A stretch of DNA of 64,000 nucleotides from Epichloe hybrida (GCA_019022495.1 JAFEKR010000001.1:6634001-6698000), one strand, 5' to 3'; counted from the first letter of the stretch, positions 22,441-36,490 are shown. Program-made: numbers and translations. Notes: a model not told the origin generated them from the sequence alone.

Positions 22441-25400
22441 ATGGCTTCAGTCCTTCCCCAGAAGCGGGTGCTAGGCGAGGCTGGTTCTCGCCAAAATATA
22501 CCACCCTCAACGCCAGGGTCGGTCAAGAAGAGAAGGACCGACATATTCTCCTCATCCCCAGCACCCCGGTTCACTGGCTCACAAAGAGACCCAAAATCCA
22601 AAATTGGGTCCAGTCAGCCCAAGAGCGCCTTCGAGACCGAAGTGCTCGAGAAGCTGAGCCAAGACATCTCAGACCTCAAACGCAGCAATGCCGAAAAGGA
22701 TCAGGCATGGGACCGCCCTCCAGTCCAAGATTTTGAGCCCAACCGGGACAGCTTGTGCTTCCAATCCATCGAAGCCGAAGAGGGCACCTTGCATGGTGGA
22801 AAAGCGACCGTCAAGCTGTTTGGCGTCACGCAGGAGGGTTACTCTGCCATGCTTCATGTCACGAACTTCAAGCATTATTTATACGTTCCGGCACCGCCCA
22901 TGTTCCAACCACAAGACGTCAACGCTTACAAGGCATTCCTCGAGTCACAAATTGCCCAGAGTCAACCCGCCATCCACTCCATTGCCATTGCCTACCGAGT
23001 AGACATATACGGCTTCAGCGGCAATAAGCAGAACCCGTACCTCAAAATCACCGTCAACGACCCCAAATTCATCAACAGAGTGCGATCGACTATCGAGAGC
23101 GGCAATGCCAACTGGAAAGGCATGTGGAAAGGTGATGGCGTCAGGACATACGACAATATCCAATACGTCCTTCGATTCATGGTGGACTGCAAGGTACGTG
23201 CCTTCGGTACATGCTGCAATATGATATCAATAAATAATTGACTAACTCTTCGTTTTCTTTGCCGAACCAGGTTCAAGGTATGGCTTGGGTCGAGGCACCA
23301 GCCAATACATACAAGCTTCTCACTGGGCCCGAGAGACAGTCCAATTGTCAGATTGAGGCCGAGGTTCCCTATCTGGACTTGATTGCTCATAAACCCGAAG
23401 GAGATTGGGCTAAAATGGCTCCTCTGCGTATCTTGTCTTTTGACATTGAATGCGCAGGTCGAAAGGGCATTTTCCCCGAAGCCAACCAAGATCCCGTCAT
23501 CCAAATCGCCAACGTGGTCACCAAATACGGGGAGAAGAAACCGTTCATTCGTAATGTGTTTTGTCTGGACACTACCAGCTCCATTGTCGCGACTCAGATC
23601 CTGGAGTATGAGAAGGAGGATAAGATGTTGAGCGACTGGCAGCAGTTTCTGATCAGGGTTGATCCGGACATCATCATCGGCTACAACATTTCCAACTTTG
23701 ATTTTCCATACCTCCTAGACAGAGCAAAGCACCTGAAAGTAGCCAATTTCGATCACTGGACCCGGCTGCCGAGCGTCCAGTCTAGAGTCAAGGATACCAA
23801 CTTCTCGAGCAAACAGATTGGCAACAGGGACACCAAAGCCACCAACACCAACGGGCGACTACAATTGGATTTGCTGCAATTGATTCAAAGAGATCATCAA
23901 CTGCGAAGTTACACGCTCAATTCCGTCTGCGCGCACTTTCTAGGCGAACAGAAAGAAGACGTGCACCATACTATGATCACCGAACTTTTCAATGGAACAC
24001 CAGAGTCTCGCCGACGTTTGGCTCTTTACTGTCTCAAGGACGCCTACTTGCCACAGCGATTGATGGATAAGTTGTCGTGCTTGGAAAATTATACGGAAAT
24101 GGCAAGAGTCACGGGCGTTCCATTTAACTTCCTGCTTTCTCGTGGACAACAGATCAAATTCATCAGCCAGCTGTTTCGAAAGGCTTTGGAACAGAAACTG
24201 GTGATTCCGAACATGCGATCCGAGGCATCGGATGAGCAGTACGAAGGTGCTACGGTTATTGAGCCAGTTCGTGGCTATTACGACGTGCCTATTGCCACAC
24301 TCGATTTTGCATCTCTGTACCCGAGCATCATTCAAGCGCACAACCTGTGCTACACAACACTACTGGACAAGTCAACCGCCGTTAAGCTGGGCTTGGTGAA
24401 GGACGAAGACTACATCGTCACACCCAACGGCGACATGTTCGTCACGGCGAAGCAGAGGAAAGGTCTCCTGGCACAGATTCTTGAGGAGTTGTTGACTGCT
24501 CGAAAGCAGGCCAAGCGTGAGCTAGCCCAAGAGACGGACCCTTTCAAGAAGGCTGTGTTGAATGGTCGTCAGCTGGCGCTGAAGGTCAGCGCCAACTCTG
24601 TCTACGGTCTGACTGGTGCCACCACGGGCAAGCTACCGTGCTTGGCAATCGCCAGTAGTACAACCAGTTTTGGACGACAAATGATTGAAAAGACCAAGGA
24701 TGAAGTGGAAAAGAAGTACAACATTGCCAACGGATACTCACATGACGCGCAGGTCATCTACGGTGATACTGATTCCGTCATGGTCAAATTCGGCACCAAG
24801 GACCTGGCAGAGGCCATGAGGCTGGGCGAGGAGGCATCGCACTACGTGTCAGACAAGTTTGTCAAGCCGATTAAGCTCGAGTTCGAAAAGGTCTACTTTC
24901 CCTATCTCCTCATCAACAAGAAGCGTTATGCAGGACTGTACTGGACCAAGACGGAAAAGTACGACAAGATGGACACAAAGGGCATTGAAACGGTTCGGCG
25001 AGACAACTGTCTTTTGGTGCAGACAGTTATCGAAAAGGTGCTGAGAATGATCTTGATTGACCGGGATGTCAGCGGCGCGCAAGAGTAAGTGCTTCCCCGG
25101 TCGCCGGCAGCGCAAGAGTTTCAAGGTGATTCTGTTACTGACGACATTGGCACACACAGATATGTCAAGGAAATGATTGCCAACTTGTTGCAAAATAAGG
25201 TGGACATGTCAAAGCTCGTCATTACCAAAGCGTTGACCAAGGATGACTATGCAGCGAAGCAAGCGCACGTGGAACTAGCCCATCGCATGAAGAAGCGAGA
25301 TGCTGGCTCGGCCCCTGCTCTGGGTGATCGTGTAGCGTACGTCATGGTCCGTGGCGCGGCTGGCGCGAAGAATTTTGAGAAGTCGGAGGACCCTCTCTAT

Positions 25401-25901
25401 GTGCTAGAGCACAACGTTCCCATCGACACGAAGTACTACTTGGACAATCAGTTGGCCAAGCCTCTAGGACGCATCTTCGAGCCCATTCTGGGCGAGACCA
25501 AGGCAAAGACGCTGCTAACGGGCGACCACACGCGAACCATCTCGGTCGCCGCGCCATCGGTGGGTGGGTTGATGAAGTTTGCCACGAAGACGCAGACATG
25601 CATGGGCTGCAAGAAGCCGCTCACGGGAAAGCAGGAAAGCAACGGTGCGGTGTGTTCAAACTGCGCGCCGCGCGTGGGTGAGCTATACAAGAGGACGTTG
25701 GACAAGGTGTCTGATCTTGAAGTCCGGTTCGGGCGTCTTTGGACGCAATGCCAACGATGCCAAGGCAGCATGCATTGCGAGGTGATTTGTAGCAGTAAAG
25801 ATTGTCCCATCTTTTACATGCGAATGAAGGCCAAGAAGGATTTGGAAGATGCCGGCAAAGATTTGTCGAGGTTCGACATGGATGTGGCTGCCATGTGGTG
25901 A
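22441..25901 (+). CDS. POL3: DNA polymerase delta catalytic subunit
   Basis: Replicative B-family polymerase, mainly for lagging-strand synthesis, with proofreading. Exons are 22441-23193, 23271-25084 and 25160-25901 (introns 77 and 75 nt), giving 1102 residues, the normal length. The proofreading exonuclease begins at DIECAGRKG (Asp/Glu near 308-310). Polymerase motif A is [14 protein letters not shown] (about 595), motif B is [13 protein letters not shown] and motif C is YGDTDSVM (about 748). Two C-terminal cysteine modules are complete: CysA from CMGC (about 1002) to CSNC, and CysB from CQRC to CPIFYMR, which in yeast holds a 4Fe-4S cluster and binds the accessory subunits. A basic, Ser/Pro-rich N-terminus includes KKRR, a likely nuclear localisation signal. 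No damage is seen. Confidence 0.97.
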
Positions 25902-26728
25902 GCCGGTCGTGCATTTACAGGGTCGGAATTTTGGAGCACATTTATTGGGCGTTGGGGGGTACACGGGAGGAGGAATTGATTGGGGAATGACTCGTCGATT
26001 GACGAGGGTATCCCGAGCTGTTGTATTAATATACAAGATGCGCATTGCGGGTTTTGGACCGTCTCTGTTGTGTATGCAAACAAGCTATACGAGATGATGG
26101 CAGCTTGTTCAAGCCGAGCTGCCGACGCGTCCGATGCCGGGGGGCTCTGGTGTTGGATGCAAGTTCGGGCCGATGGGTAAGGGGAGAGGTTCTATTATTA
26201 TGTAGGCACCAATGGTAAATAAGATAAGATACCTCGTGCTTATCGGATGGGGGGGGAGCAGTGATTGGTTGTCGATGTCACCTGTTGGCTGCTGCGCATC
26301 AGTCGCGGCGACGCAATCGCATCCGGCGACCAGTCTCTGAACTGGTTTGCGCGTCATTTTTCACCATGGCTGCGGGCGGCGGCGTCCGGACCTGCGATGC
26401 GGCGTTTTCCCGCCTACACCATACATACAACGAGGACCAACGAAGACCAACAAAGACGTCACTGATAAGGCTGCGGAGCCTAAAGAACGGTGGGGCCCGC
26501 CACATACAAGGACATGAGCCGAGTTTCGGAGCCCCCAGCCCAGTCGGTGTGGTGGTGTACGGAAGCATGGGCGCCATGATGAAGACGCGAGATGACATGG
26601 GGACGGACACGAAAGGGTTCGTTTGGTTTGGGTTTCGGTTTGGGTTTGTTTTGTTTTGTTAATATATCTTTCCTCCATTGTGCACACTCGATATCGTCCC
26701 TCACACTCACACTCACTCACACGCACAC
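25902..26728 (+). promoter_or_regulatory. Upstream region of NADP-glutamate dehydrogenase with clustered GATA motifs
   Basis: GATA cores lie at 26223-26226 and 26228-26231 (AAGATAAGATA), and an inverted TATC follows within 20 bp (TTATCGG, about 26240-26245). Another TGATAAG lies near 26463-26469. Clustered HGATAR sites are bound by the nitrogen regulator AreA/NIT2 in Aspergillus and Neurospora. Regulation of this gene by such a factor is inferred from position and known biology. No gene is present. Confidence 0.5.
26219..26245. promoter_or_regulatory. Clustered GATA sites upstream of gdhA
   Basis: Two direct GATA cores five bases apart and one inverted copy lie within about 25 bp, roughly 490 bp before the start codon. 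Confidence 0.45.
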
Positions 26729-28556
<1,828 letters not shown>

Positions 28557-30269
28557 TGTCGCATGATGTTGCGTTGGACTCGGGGAAGGTCTTGGGAAAC
28601 GGGAAACGGGATATGGGAATATATGACGTTTTTTTTTCTCTATTTTTCTTGTACGATTTTCTTATAGTTATTTCTTTTTTTCCAAGCACAGGAGATTGTC
28701 GATAGATCTTGGGTTTAGATTGATAGTTGCATGGGTATGGCTCGGCACAAAGACCGTGAAAACATGACGTTTTTTGCCCAGCCTTGCCACAAACATTTGA
28801 GTCTCGACCACGTTGTGCGACCCGAGGAGATTTGTCTTTTAGAGGCCTAGCCATATGCTGTTCTTGCCGCTTCACCTCTTGGGGTATAAACTCAGTTTAT
28901 TTGTTGCGGAAGACTTGTTGCGCAACGTGATTTCATGGTCGTGTATATATCTATGCTGTTACCGACCGTACAGCATGACCATGAAGGTACACTCATCCAT
29001 CATGTTGACAATGATTGCTGGGGCGGAGAAAAAGGAGAGAAAGGCAAGTGATAGACATTGCCTTCAATACTGTGTGAACGAGTGGCAAGTACATGGCGCT
29101 TCTTCACAGCGGCAGAGTTGTGTTCTCGCAGCTTCATAACCTTTTCCGTCCCAAGACACCTCCCCCTCCCCCTCCCCCCGAGAGAGTGTGTCGGATACAA
29201 CATGGGTGAGGCAGTTCCGCGCCCGTCCGTAAATGGGTCTTGGTGTCAAATGTTGGAGCAGCCGAGGGCCGCGGGGAGGCGAAACAAGTGACGCTGCCAA
29301 GTGAAGCTAAACATAGAGTCAAATGTTGGAGGCGACAACGGGATGTCTTTCATGCTGAACAGCAGGTCTTCACCGTTTCGCACGACACGGCTGGCGGACT
29401 TTTCTCCGACAGACACCGGGGGCGCTTTGCGCGTTGTCTCTGTAGAATGGCACACCATTTTCCCCAAGCGAGCATAGCTGCATCGTCCGCGGATGGAATC
29501 AAGCGCAGAAGTCGGCCGTTGGCATTCCAGCCCAGCCCGCAGCGGACCTCCGTTCCGGGGACGCAAGGAATGGAATGCACTTGGAGCATCGTCCGCTTGG
29601 GGCATTCGTGTCTGAGACATGTCAGACAACTTCCATCAAGTCCCAGTGCCTGCCTGCCTTGCCTTGCTTGTAGCTAACCCCCCCGTTTCCATTTCTCAAT
29701 GACAACAGGGCGGACGGTGTCTTCACACATCGTGTTGTCACATAAAACACTGTTTCGCAGTGGTAGTCCATCCGTCGCGTTGATCTGCTTCGATAGGGCC
29801 GCCGGGCTGTCTCGGTTGTACTTGGGAATCGGGGCACCCACTGTTTCCTTTTTTTTTTTCTGTTGGTTTCGTACATGATGGCAAGGCAAAACTAATAAAA
29901 CCAAATTGAGGGCCCCGGTGAACTTGTGCTTGTGCTTGCTAAAGAGGTGACCTCTGCTTCGATAGGCCTCTCCAGCCACCAAACGGCCAGTCACGCAGCG
30001 CATCGAGTGAAGAAAACGTCACTTCACTTGCTGGTCGATCAAACATATCCTCCCCGGGCTTGGCTTGCCATTTTCTTCTACCAACCGAGGAGTGCTACTG
30101 TCCGGCCATGAGATATACGAAACGATCTGTCATATCGACGCCGTCCCTGCCGTGCCTTTTGTTTGCGTTGGCCAGGGTTGACTAGGCGAGGCAAAGCTTC
30201 TTCGATACGATTCATGGTTCTTCATCTTCATCGCAGGGGTCCCGCCTGTTGCGAGCTCTCTCATCCATC
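28557..30269. other. Gene-free region
   Basis: 1.7 kb without a supported gene. It contains T-rich runs just after the dehydrogenase stop codon (28631-28682), a C-rich run near 29158-29179, and short-period CT/TG sequence near 29640-29670. The last few hundred bases probably serve as promoter for the CFEM receptor gene. Confidence 0.4.
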
Positions 30270-31866
30270 ATGAGGGTTTCAAGCCGGTCTTTCTGCATGA
30301 GCACGAGCACTTGGCTGGTGATGCTCAGCGTCAGCCTCGCACATGCGCAAGCGACGAAGTCGAACTTGAACCCGATATCCATCTCCGCCTCCGACCTGCC
30401 GTCTTGTATTGTGTGTATATATATACTCTGCGCTCGACTTCCAGTCCGGTCCGTACAATGAGCTGACAAACATATCGGACGTCCAGTTGGATTGCGCTGG
30501 TCGGGACATAGTAGAAACGAGGTGCACGAATCGAGCGTGTGCATGCGCGCTTGATGATGCATTTGACAATGCTGCATCGTGCCTCCGGCACTCATGTACT
30601 TATCAAGACATATCAGGTACGTGGCGGGTTTTTTTTTTTTTTTTTCCTTCTTCTTCTCTTTCATTCTGCTGTCCCAATGAAAACAACATGGAAGCTCACC
30701 AGAACGACGGAAACCGGGCAGCGGCCAAGAAAATCAGCAGTCCAGCATGCCGCGGCAGGATTCAGGGGAGAGACCGATCAACCGAGTATCTAGCCGTCAA
30801 CATGGCTCTGGGTATCGTCACCGCCGTCGTCACCACGGCCCGACTCGTCTTCAAACGACGTTTCAGCGCCAGTCGCCGGTACAGCCCGGACGACTGGGTG
30901 GTTCTCACGGCGCTGGCCGTCGGCTTCCCCTGCGCCATTGTCAATCGACAGGGCCTGGTGCACCACGGCCTCGGAAAAGACGCCTGGACAGTGTCGGCCG
31001 AGGACGTCTCGGCCTTTGCAATGTACTTTTACATCCTTGAGGCCCTGTACCTTTCCGCCATTTCGCTCGTCAAGTTGACGCTTCTGGTCTTCTACCTCAC
31101 GATATTCCCGAGCGTCAGCACGGGCGCCTGGACGCGTCGCATGCTCTGGGGCTCCATTGCGTTCAACGTCGTTTTGGCAGCATCCTGTGTCTTTCTCGCA
31201 ATCTTCCAGTGCAACCCCGTCTCGTACTACTGGAAACAATTCCTCCACGACGACGTGACGGCGACTTGCTTTGCTTCTGCCCCGGTGGCCTGGGTCAACG
31301 CGTCGCTCAACGTTGCCCTGGATCTGTGGATGATTGTCATCCCTCTCAAAGAAGTGTGGAGCCTTCGGTTGAACTGGAAGAAGAAGGCTGGCGTTGTCAC
31401 CATGTTCCTCGTGGGAACCCTGTACGTTTTTCCTTCCTTCTTTTCTCTTTCGTTTCTTTTTTTTTTCTTGGTTCGCATTCCTGTTCATGCACTGACACCT
31501 GTTCGTAGTGTGACAGTCGTATCCGTCTTGCGACTCGTGTCGCTATCGCGTTTCGACGCTTCCATCAATATAACGTGGGACTATTTCGGCGTTGCGTTAT
31601 GGTCCACCATCGAAATCAACGTCGGCATCATCTGCACGAGTCTCCCGACCATGCGATTGATCCTGGTCCGCATTTCACCCGGAGTCTTTGGCTCACAGAG
31701 TTCCAATGCAAAGTCGAGACAGAGTTCACATTCGTCGGAACTGGCCGCGAGGAGGCAGAGACGGCTATCGAGCATAGGAACGTTTGTCGAGGATGAGGAA
31801 GAGCTGGGCCCGTATGTGAGGCCGAAGCTGTTCAACGTTGGCTCGCAGGAGGCAAGTTTCCCGTAA
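30270..31866 (+). CDS. Pth11-like membrane receptor with an extracellular CFEM domain
   Basis: A seven-helix protein of the fungal Pth11 group; relatives act in surface sensing and development, and the ligand is unknown. Proposed exons are 30270-30410, 30487-30616, 30722-31421 and 31509-31866, giving 442 residues. A signal peptide (about 1-26) is followed by a CFEM domain with eight cysteines in order, built across three exons: LPSC-I|LDC, ETRC, RACAC, AASC, RHSC and SPAC. After GRDRS come seven hydrophobic segments, from YLAVNMALGIVTAVVTTARL to IEINVGIICTSLPTMRLIL, as in the rhodopsin-like domain of this family. A Ser/Arg-rich tail ends the protein. Introns 2 (105 nt) and 3 (87 nt) are multiples of three and contain no stop, so unspliced reading also stays open. 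The exact exon 3 acceptor is uncertain (30722 preferred; an upstream AG in the same phase is possible). Confidence 0.8.
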
Positions 31867-32295
31867 AAAGTAGAACAGAATACAACTCGACTCAAATATT
31901 GTATACATCATATCATGCATCTCGATGGGAGATGTGTGTGTGTGTGCTCCGCCCCCCCCTCGCAGATCCTCAACAAACCCCGACAAACCCCGCCTTTGCA
32001 TCTCCGCGTTTCGGCAACGTCCAGTGCGCGGAGCCTCGGCACAATGTTGATACCAGCCTTTGCATCCAGCAACTTTTCCAACCCAAGTTGCTCCGTCATG
32101 CAATATTGCATCTTGATCCGCCATGGCTCTCGCTTTCAATTGCTTTTCCCTCGGGACGACCCATCTCTTGCTGTTTAATGGTAGCGACATTTGCAAACCC
32201 TTGATATCTTCACAACGTCGACCCAGTCTCTCTCCATCCATTCGAAGCTGAAAGCCATCATCACCTCCAAAAAAAAAAAAAAAAAATAGAAAATC
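31867..32295. promoter_or_regulatory. Short intergenic region with a poly-A tract at its end
   Basis: This separates the CFEM receptor from the CoA transferase on the same strand. A run of 17 or so A residues (about 32270-32286) ends 10 bp before the next start codon, so it would lie in the 5' leader or at the transcription start. Confidence 0.45.
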
Positions 32296-33591
32296 ATGGC
32301 ATCGATCGGTCCCCCGCCCCTCACGGGCATCAAAGTCCTCGAATTCGCCGGTCTCGCACCATGTGCGTCCTCCAAGATCCATCGTCATCACCTCCCAAAC
32401 TGACATCTTCCCCCCCCCTCCCCCCTCGTCCCAGGCCCCTTCGCAGGCATGCTTCTCGCCGACGCAGGCGCCTCCGTCATGCGCATCGACCGCGCTTCCG
32501 ACACGCGCTCCCTCCCAACCAGCGACCTTCTCACCCGTCGCAAGGCCTCCATCGCCGTGGACCTCAAGTCCCCCTCCGGCGTGTCCTTTGTCAAAGAGCT
32601 CGTGGCCCAGGGCGCCGCCGACGTCCTCATCGACCCCTTCCGGCCCGGCGTCCTCGAGAAACTCGGCCTCGGGCCCTCCCAGCTCCTCGAGATCAACCCG
32701 CGCCTCATCTACGGACGCCTCACGGGCTTCCGCCGCGACGGGCGCTACGCCGCCATGGCCGGCCACGACATCAACTACGTCGCCGTCTCGGGGGCCCTCA
32801 GCCTCCTCGGCCGCCCCGACGAGACGCCGCATCCGCCGACCAACATCCTCGCCGACTTCGCAGGCGGCGGCGCCAACCTCTTCCAGGGCATCCTCCTCGC
32901 CCTCCTGGCTCGCCAGTCCTCCGGCAGGGGCCAGGTCGTCGAGGCCAACATGGTCGACGGCTCGGCATACCTGGCCACCTTTCCGAGATTCGGCCTCAAG
33001 ACCGGCCTGGGTGCCCGCGGCCGCGGCAACAACTTGCTCGACGGCGGGTGTCCCTACTACGACACCTACGAGACCAAAGACGGCAAGTACTTCTCCGTCG
33101 GCGCGCTGGAACCTCAGTTCTTCAAGGTCCTCATCGAGGGAATGGGCCTCGGCAGCCATGGCCACGGCCTGGAGGAGAAGCGCTTCGACTTTGACGAATG
33201 GCCCGCCATGCGAACCCTCTTCAAAGACACGTTCAAGGGCAAGACTCGGTCCGAGTGGGAGGCCATTTTTGACGGGACGGATGCATGTGCGGCCCCCGTC
33301 CTGGATTATGCGGAACTGGAGAGCGACCCTGCCAGGGAAGGCGACCAGCGTCCGTCGGTGACGTTGCGCGGCACGCCGTGCTTGGCCATCGATCAACGGC
33401 CAGCGAGGTCGGATCCCGTCACGCATGGGCAGGATGCCGGGGTCGTCGGGGACGGCTACGCGGGCGAACCGCTGGCCCCGGGAGATGGCGGGCCCGAAAT
33501 GTTAAGATCCTGGCTTGGGTGGGAAAAGGGAGAGCATTATCATGTACAGAAGGGTGCATATGTCTTATCGAGAGCCGGCTCCAAGTTGTAA
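32296..33591 (+). CDS. CoA-transferase family III / alpha-methylacyl-CoA racemase
   Basis: Probably epimerises 2-methylacyl-CoA esters for peroxisomal or mitochondrial beta-oxidation; the family also contains CoA transferases, so the reaction is not certain. Exons are 32296-32362 and 32435-33591 (72-nt intron), giving 407 residues. The N-terminus TGIKVLEFAGLAP joins to PFAGMLLADAGASVMRIDR, the typical start of family III. The racemase catalytic pair is visible in MAGHDINY (His) and ILADFAGGG (Asp), which favours a racemase over a transferase. The middle has GRGQVVEANMVDG, and the C-terminus is less conserved. GC content is high, about 65 percent in exon 2, above the neighbours, and this creates long false frames on the opposite strand. 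Confidence 0.88.
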
Positions 33592-34166
33592 TATATTGCA
33601 ACATGGCAAAAATCGAGTCATGCGGTAGGAACATCTCACTACCGTCTGGATGGCCGAGTATGCACCATGTCATCACATTTTGGCTCCAAATAACAATGCG
33701 AAGCAAAAGGCATGCTGATTAATAGGGATTTGGGGTAAATGCTTGCGTCTTATCTAGTCTGAACGGCCAATACACACACAACTCCGTGAGACCAAGAACC
33801 ACCCTGCACGCGACTTTCAGTGCGCTACTTTTGAATCGCTTGCCTCCCACCTTTCGTGACCAAATTAAGTCAAGACCCAGCACTGTTGACACTCACCATC
33901 CTTCACTGGAGAGCTATGGCAGACGGACGAGTGGCTCGTCAGGATGTCTCCTTCAACTTCGGCCCGTCTCAAACATAGTCTACTCCAAGTCCCATATATA
34001 ACCGCCCGTGGTATCGAAAATGAAATCTGGACACCTGGATGGGAGATCATTCTGCGCGTCGAGAAAATCGGTAGTGTTGCCGCATGAAACCTTGCTCCTT
34101 CTTCATTGATGTCCAGCGAATCGTCATGAAACCCGTTTTTCAACATAGGACTAGCTCGTCCATTCT
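33592..34166. other. Tail-to-tail intergenic region
   Basis: The CoA transferase gene and the Vps1 gene converge. No gene or repeat of note. Confidence 0.4.
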
Positions 34167-36490
34167 TTACTGGACTTGACTGACGATTTCGCTGGCCTTG
34201 CCCAATGACTCAACCATTTGCTGGCACTCTTTCCGTCTGCGAACGGTGAAGTCACTCTCCTTGAGCAAGTCATCGAGCGTATCGGTTCGATACATGTTCT
34301 CGAGAAGTTCGCGTTGCATTTCGTCCTTGGTAAACCTGCAAGACACGTGTAAGAAGAAGCGCGAATTGAGCAAAAGGGGTGGAACCTTTTGGAACTTACT
34401 GGACCAAGTTTAGCATGATGGCCTTGGGGACCATGTCGATCATAGTTCGCTTTACAATGTTGAAGTACGAAGCAATGAGCAGCTCTATTATGGGTCAGCA
34501 TTCATCACCTGTTCGGCAATCATTCATGCCGACACAAGTGGGGATAAGAAAACGTACTGATGACCTCAACCTCGATATTCTCGCGTTCGGAGAGGGTGCC
34601 AGACGCTTTGAGGGTTGGAGGGGGAGCCTCCATAGCCGCAGCCCTCTTCTTGTTCTTGGCAGCGAAAAAGCTGCCAAAGAAGCCGGCATTTCCATTGCCA
34701 TCGACCTCGGAAACTGTAGGACTTACGGCTCGTGCTGGCGTGCTGGACTGTGGTAGAGGCTTGCCAGTCTTGGGGTCTACCTGGACGGCCTTGGGGGAGT
34801 TGTGGCGCTCGTTGACGATCGCCATGGCCTGAGGGAGTGTGTCAGAATACTTTTTGGAGGGTTCAGAAGCTGTTGAGAAATTAAACTTACGCGATGACCG
34901 TTTAAGAAATCGGGGTGGCCAGTATTGACGTAGCAAGCTTCCATAGCCACGAGATCACGGACCAGCTTGTTGGTGGGCTCCATTGCCTTTTTGAAAAAGG
35001 CAATGACAACGCCGTGCATCTTCTCCTTGAGCGATGGGTAGCGACGAAACAGTGTCTTTCCGAGAAGTTGTGACAAGATTCGAACCAATTCGTCGTAGGC
35101 GAGAGAAACGCACTTCAAGCTGGGATCCTCGAGGCGCTTGATCTGCTGCTTGACAATGAGCTCGAAAGCCGTTGTGCCAACAAACAGGGCCGGGGAAGAA
35201 CCCGACGAGTTGTATAAGATGGTTCGAATATCGACATCCTTGACAACATCAAAAGGGTCCAGTGCTTTGACACCATTCGAGTAAAGTTCGTGAAAGACGA
35301 AGCTGATACGGGCGCCGCCGGATAATTCAGTGCTGGAGAGCTCGGTGTTGTTGCCATCAAGAACCGTTCGCCATTCGTTTGTAAACTCCGTGATGATATT
35401 CAGCACAATGTTGGCACTGTTTCCGAGCATCGAGGGTCCTAAGCTCTCAAGTTCAGAGGTATACTTCTGCAAAGAGCTGGAAATTCTGGCCTTGATGTCG
35501 GGAAGCGTCTGTTTAATGTGCATCATCAGGATCAAATTGAGCTTGCGCGCAAGGTAAGGGGTGCCGCAGTATGAGCTCTTATTCCGATACGCCTTGTGGT
35601 TTTCAAAGAAGGCTTTCTCGGATTCGAGGGCCACGTTTATGGCCTTCTTGTTGTCAATGTCTCGCTGACCACGGTTCACAACCGGGACGTAGCCCAAGCG
35701 CAGGGGAATAACGCGGTTGGACAAAATGTCAATGACATCAGTTCCGTCGTCCATCAAGTCGACCTTGGTCAGGACACCAATGGTTCGCTGACCCTCCGGA
35801 TCGACCTCTGGTTCTGGTCTCCGACGGGAACCTTGGTCAAGCCAGGCAAATCAACCAACGTCAAGGTGAGGACATTGGGAGAGTAGATTCGAAGATTGAT
35901 GGGAGAAGGAGAGATGCCCGCATTTTTCCCAACCTTGGCCTCAGTCTCGCGAGCAATCTCTTCTCTGATTTTGCCAAAGTCGTAGTATTTTTGACCAGGA
36001 ATGTGCAAGAATTCTCCCCATTCGTCGGCATTTGCGGCCTTGTCGTCGGAATTAGACAACTCATCTGGCTGTACACCGTTTGACTGTGCAGGGCGGTTGA
36101 TGAGCTGCAGTACCAAGGGACGCCGCGTAACGATACCGGAACCTCGGGGCAAGCTGGATTGTAGATGAATTAGAAATTAAGTGCCAACGTGCAGTCTGTT
36201 ATCGTTGAAATGACCTACAAATCTCGACCCACAATGTTCTCTAACACCGAACTCTTCCCGCTAGACTGGCTGCCTACGACGACGATCTGGGGCAGATCAA
36301 TCGGGTTGTTGACACCGACAGTAGCAAAAACATCCTGAAGCTTGTTGACGAGTCTTGAATTCAAAGGTCAGGTCAGCATCGACAGCTCGCGGAAGCACGC
36401 AAGTTGTTGAGGGGGTGGGTAGGGGATGGCTGCTCACTGAATCAAGGCAGGATCCGAGATACCGCCCGGGGTCGTGAGAGTACCGCTCAT
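34167..36490 (-). CDS. vps1: Dynamin-like GTPase Vps1, with an internal deletion and frameshift
   Basis: Dynamin-family GTPase for vacuolar sorting, endosome traffic and peroxisome fission. Minus-strand exons are 36490-36438, 36353-36219, 36153-34891, 34828-34558, 34484-34400 and 34335-34167. Visible features are the start [19 protein letters not shown]-loop [12 protein letters not shown] (G1), [11 protein letters not shown] (G2), [14 protein letters not shown] (G3), [12 protein letters not shown] (G4), the helical middle domain, and a C-terminal GED from [20 protein letters not shown] to the stop. Between GDQ and [13 protein letters not shown] (about 35797-35812) some 40-45 residues normally present are absent, and the frame shifts, with no room for an intron. 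The six exons sum to 1976 nt; about 124 nt more would restore a normal protein of about 699 residues. Confidence 0.93.

Noticed and set aside
32361..33194. 277-codon Arg/Pro-rich plus-strand frame inside the CoA transferase gene
   Set aside because: Out-of-frame reading of the same GC-rich exon; extreme composition and no domain.
31765..33426. 553-codon minus-strand frame opposite the CoA transferase gene
   Set aside because: It is the antisense shadow of a GC-rich gene and crosses the intergenic region; the plus-strand product has clear family motifs.
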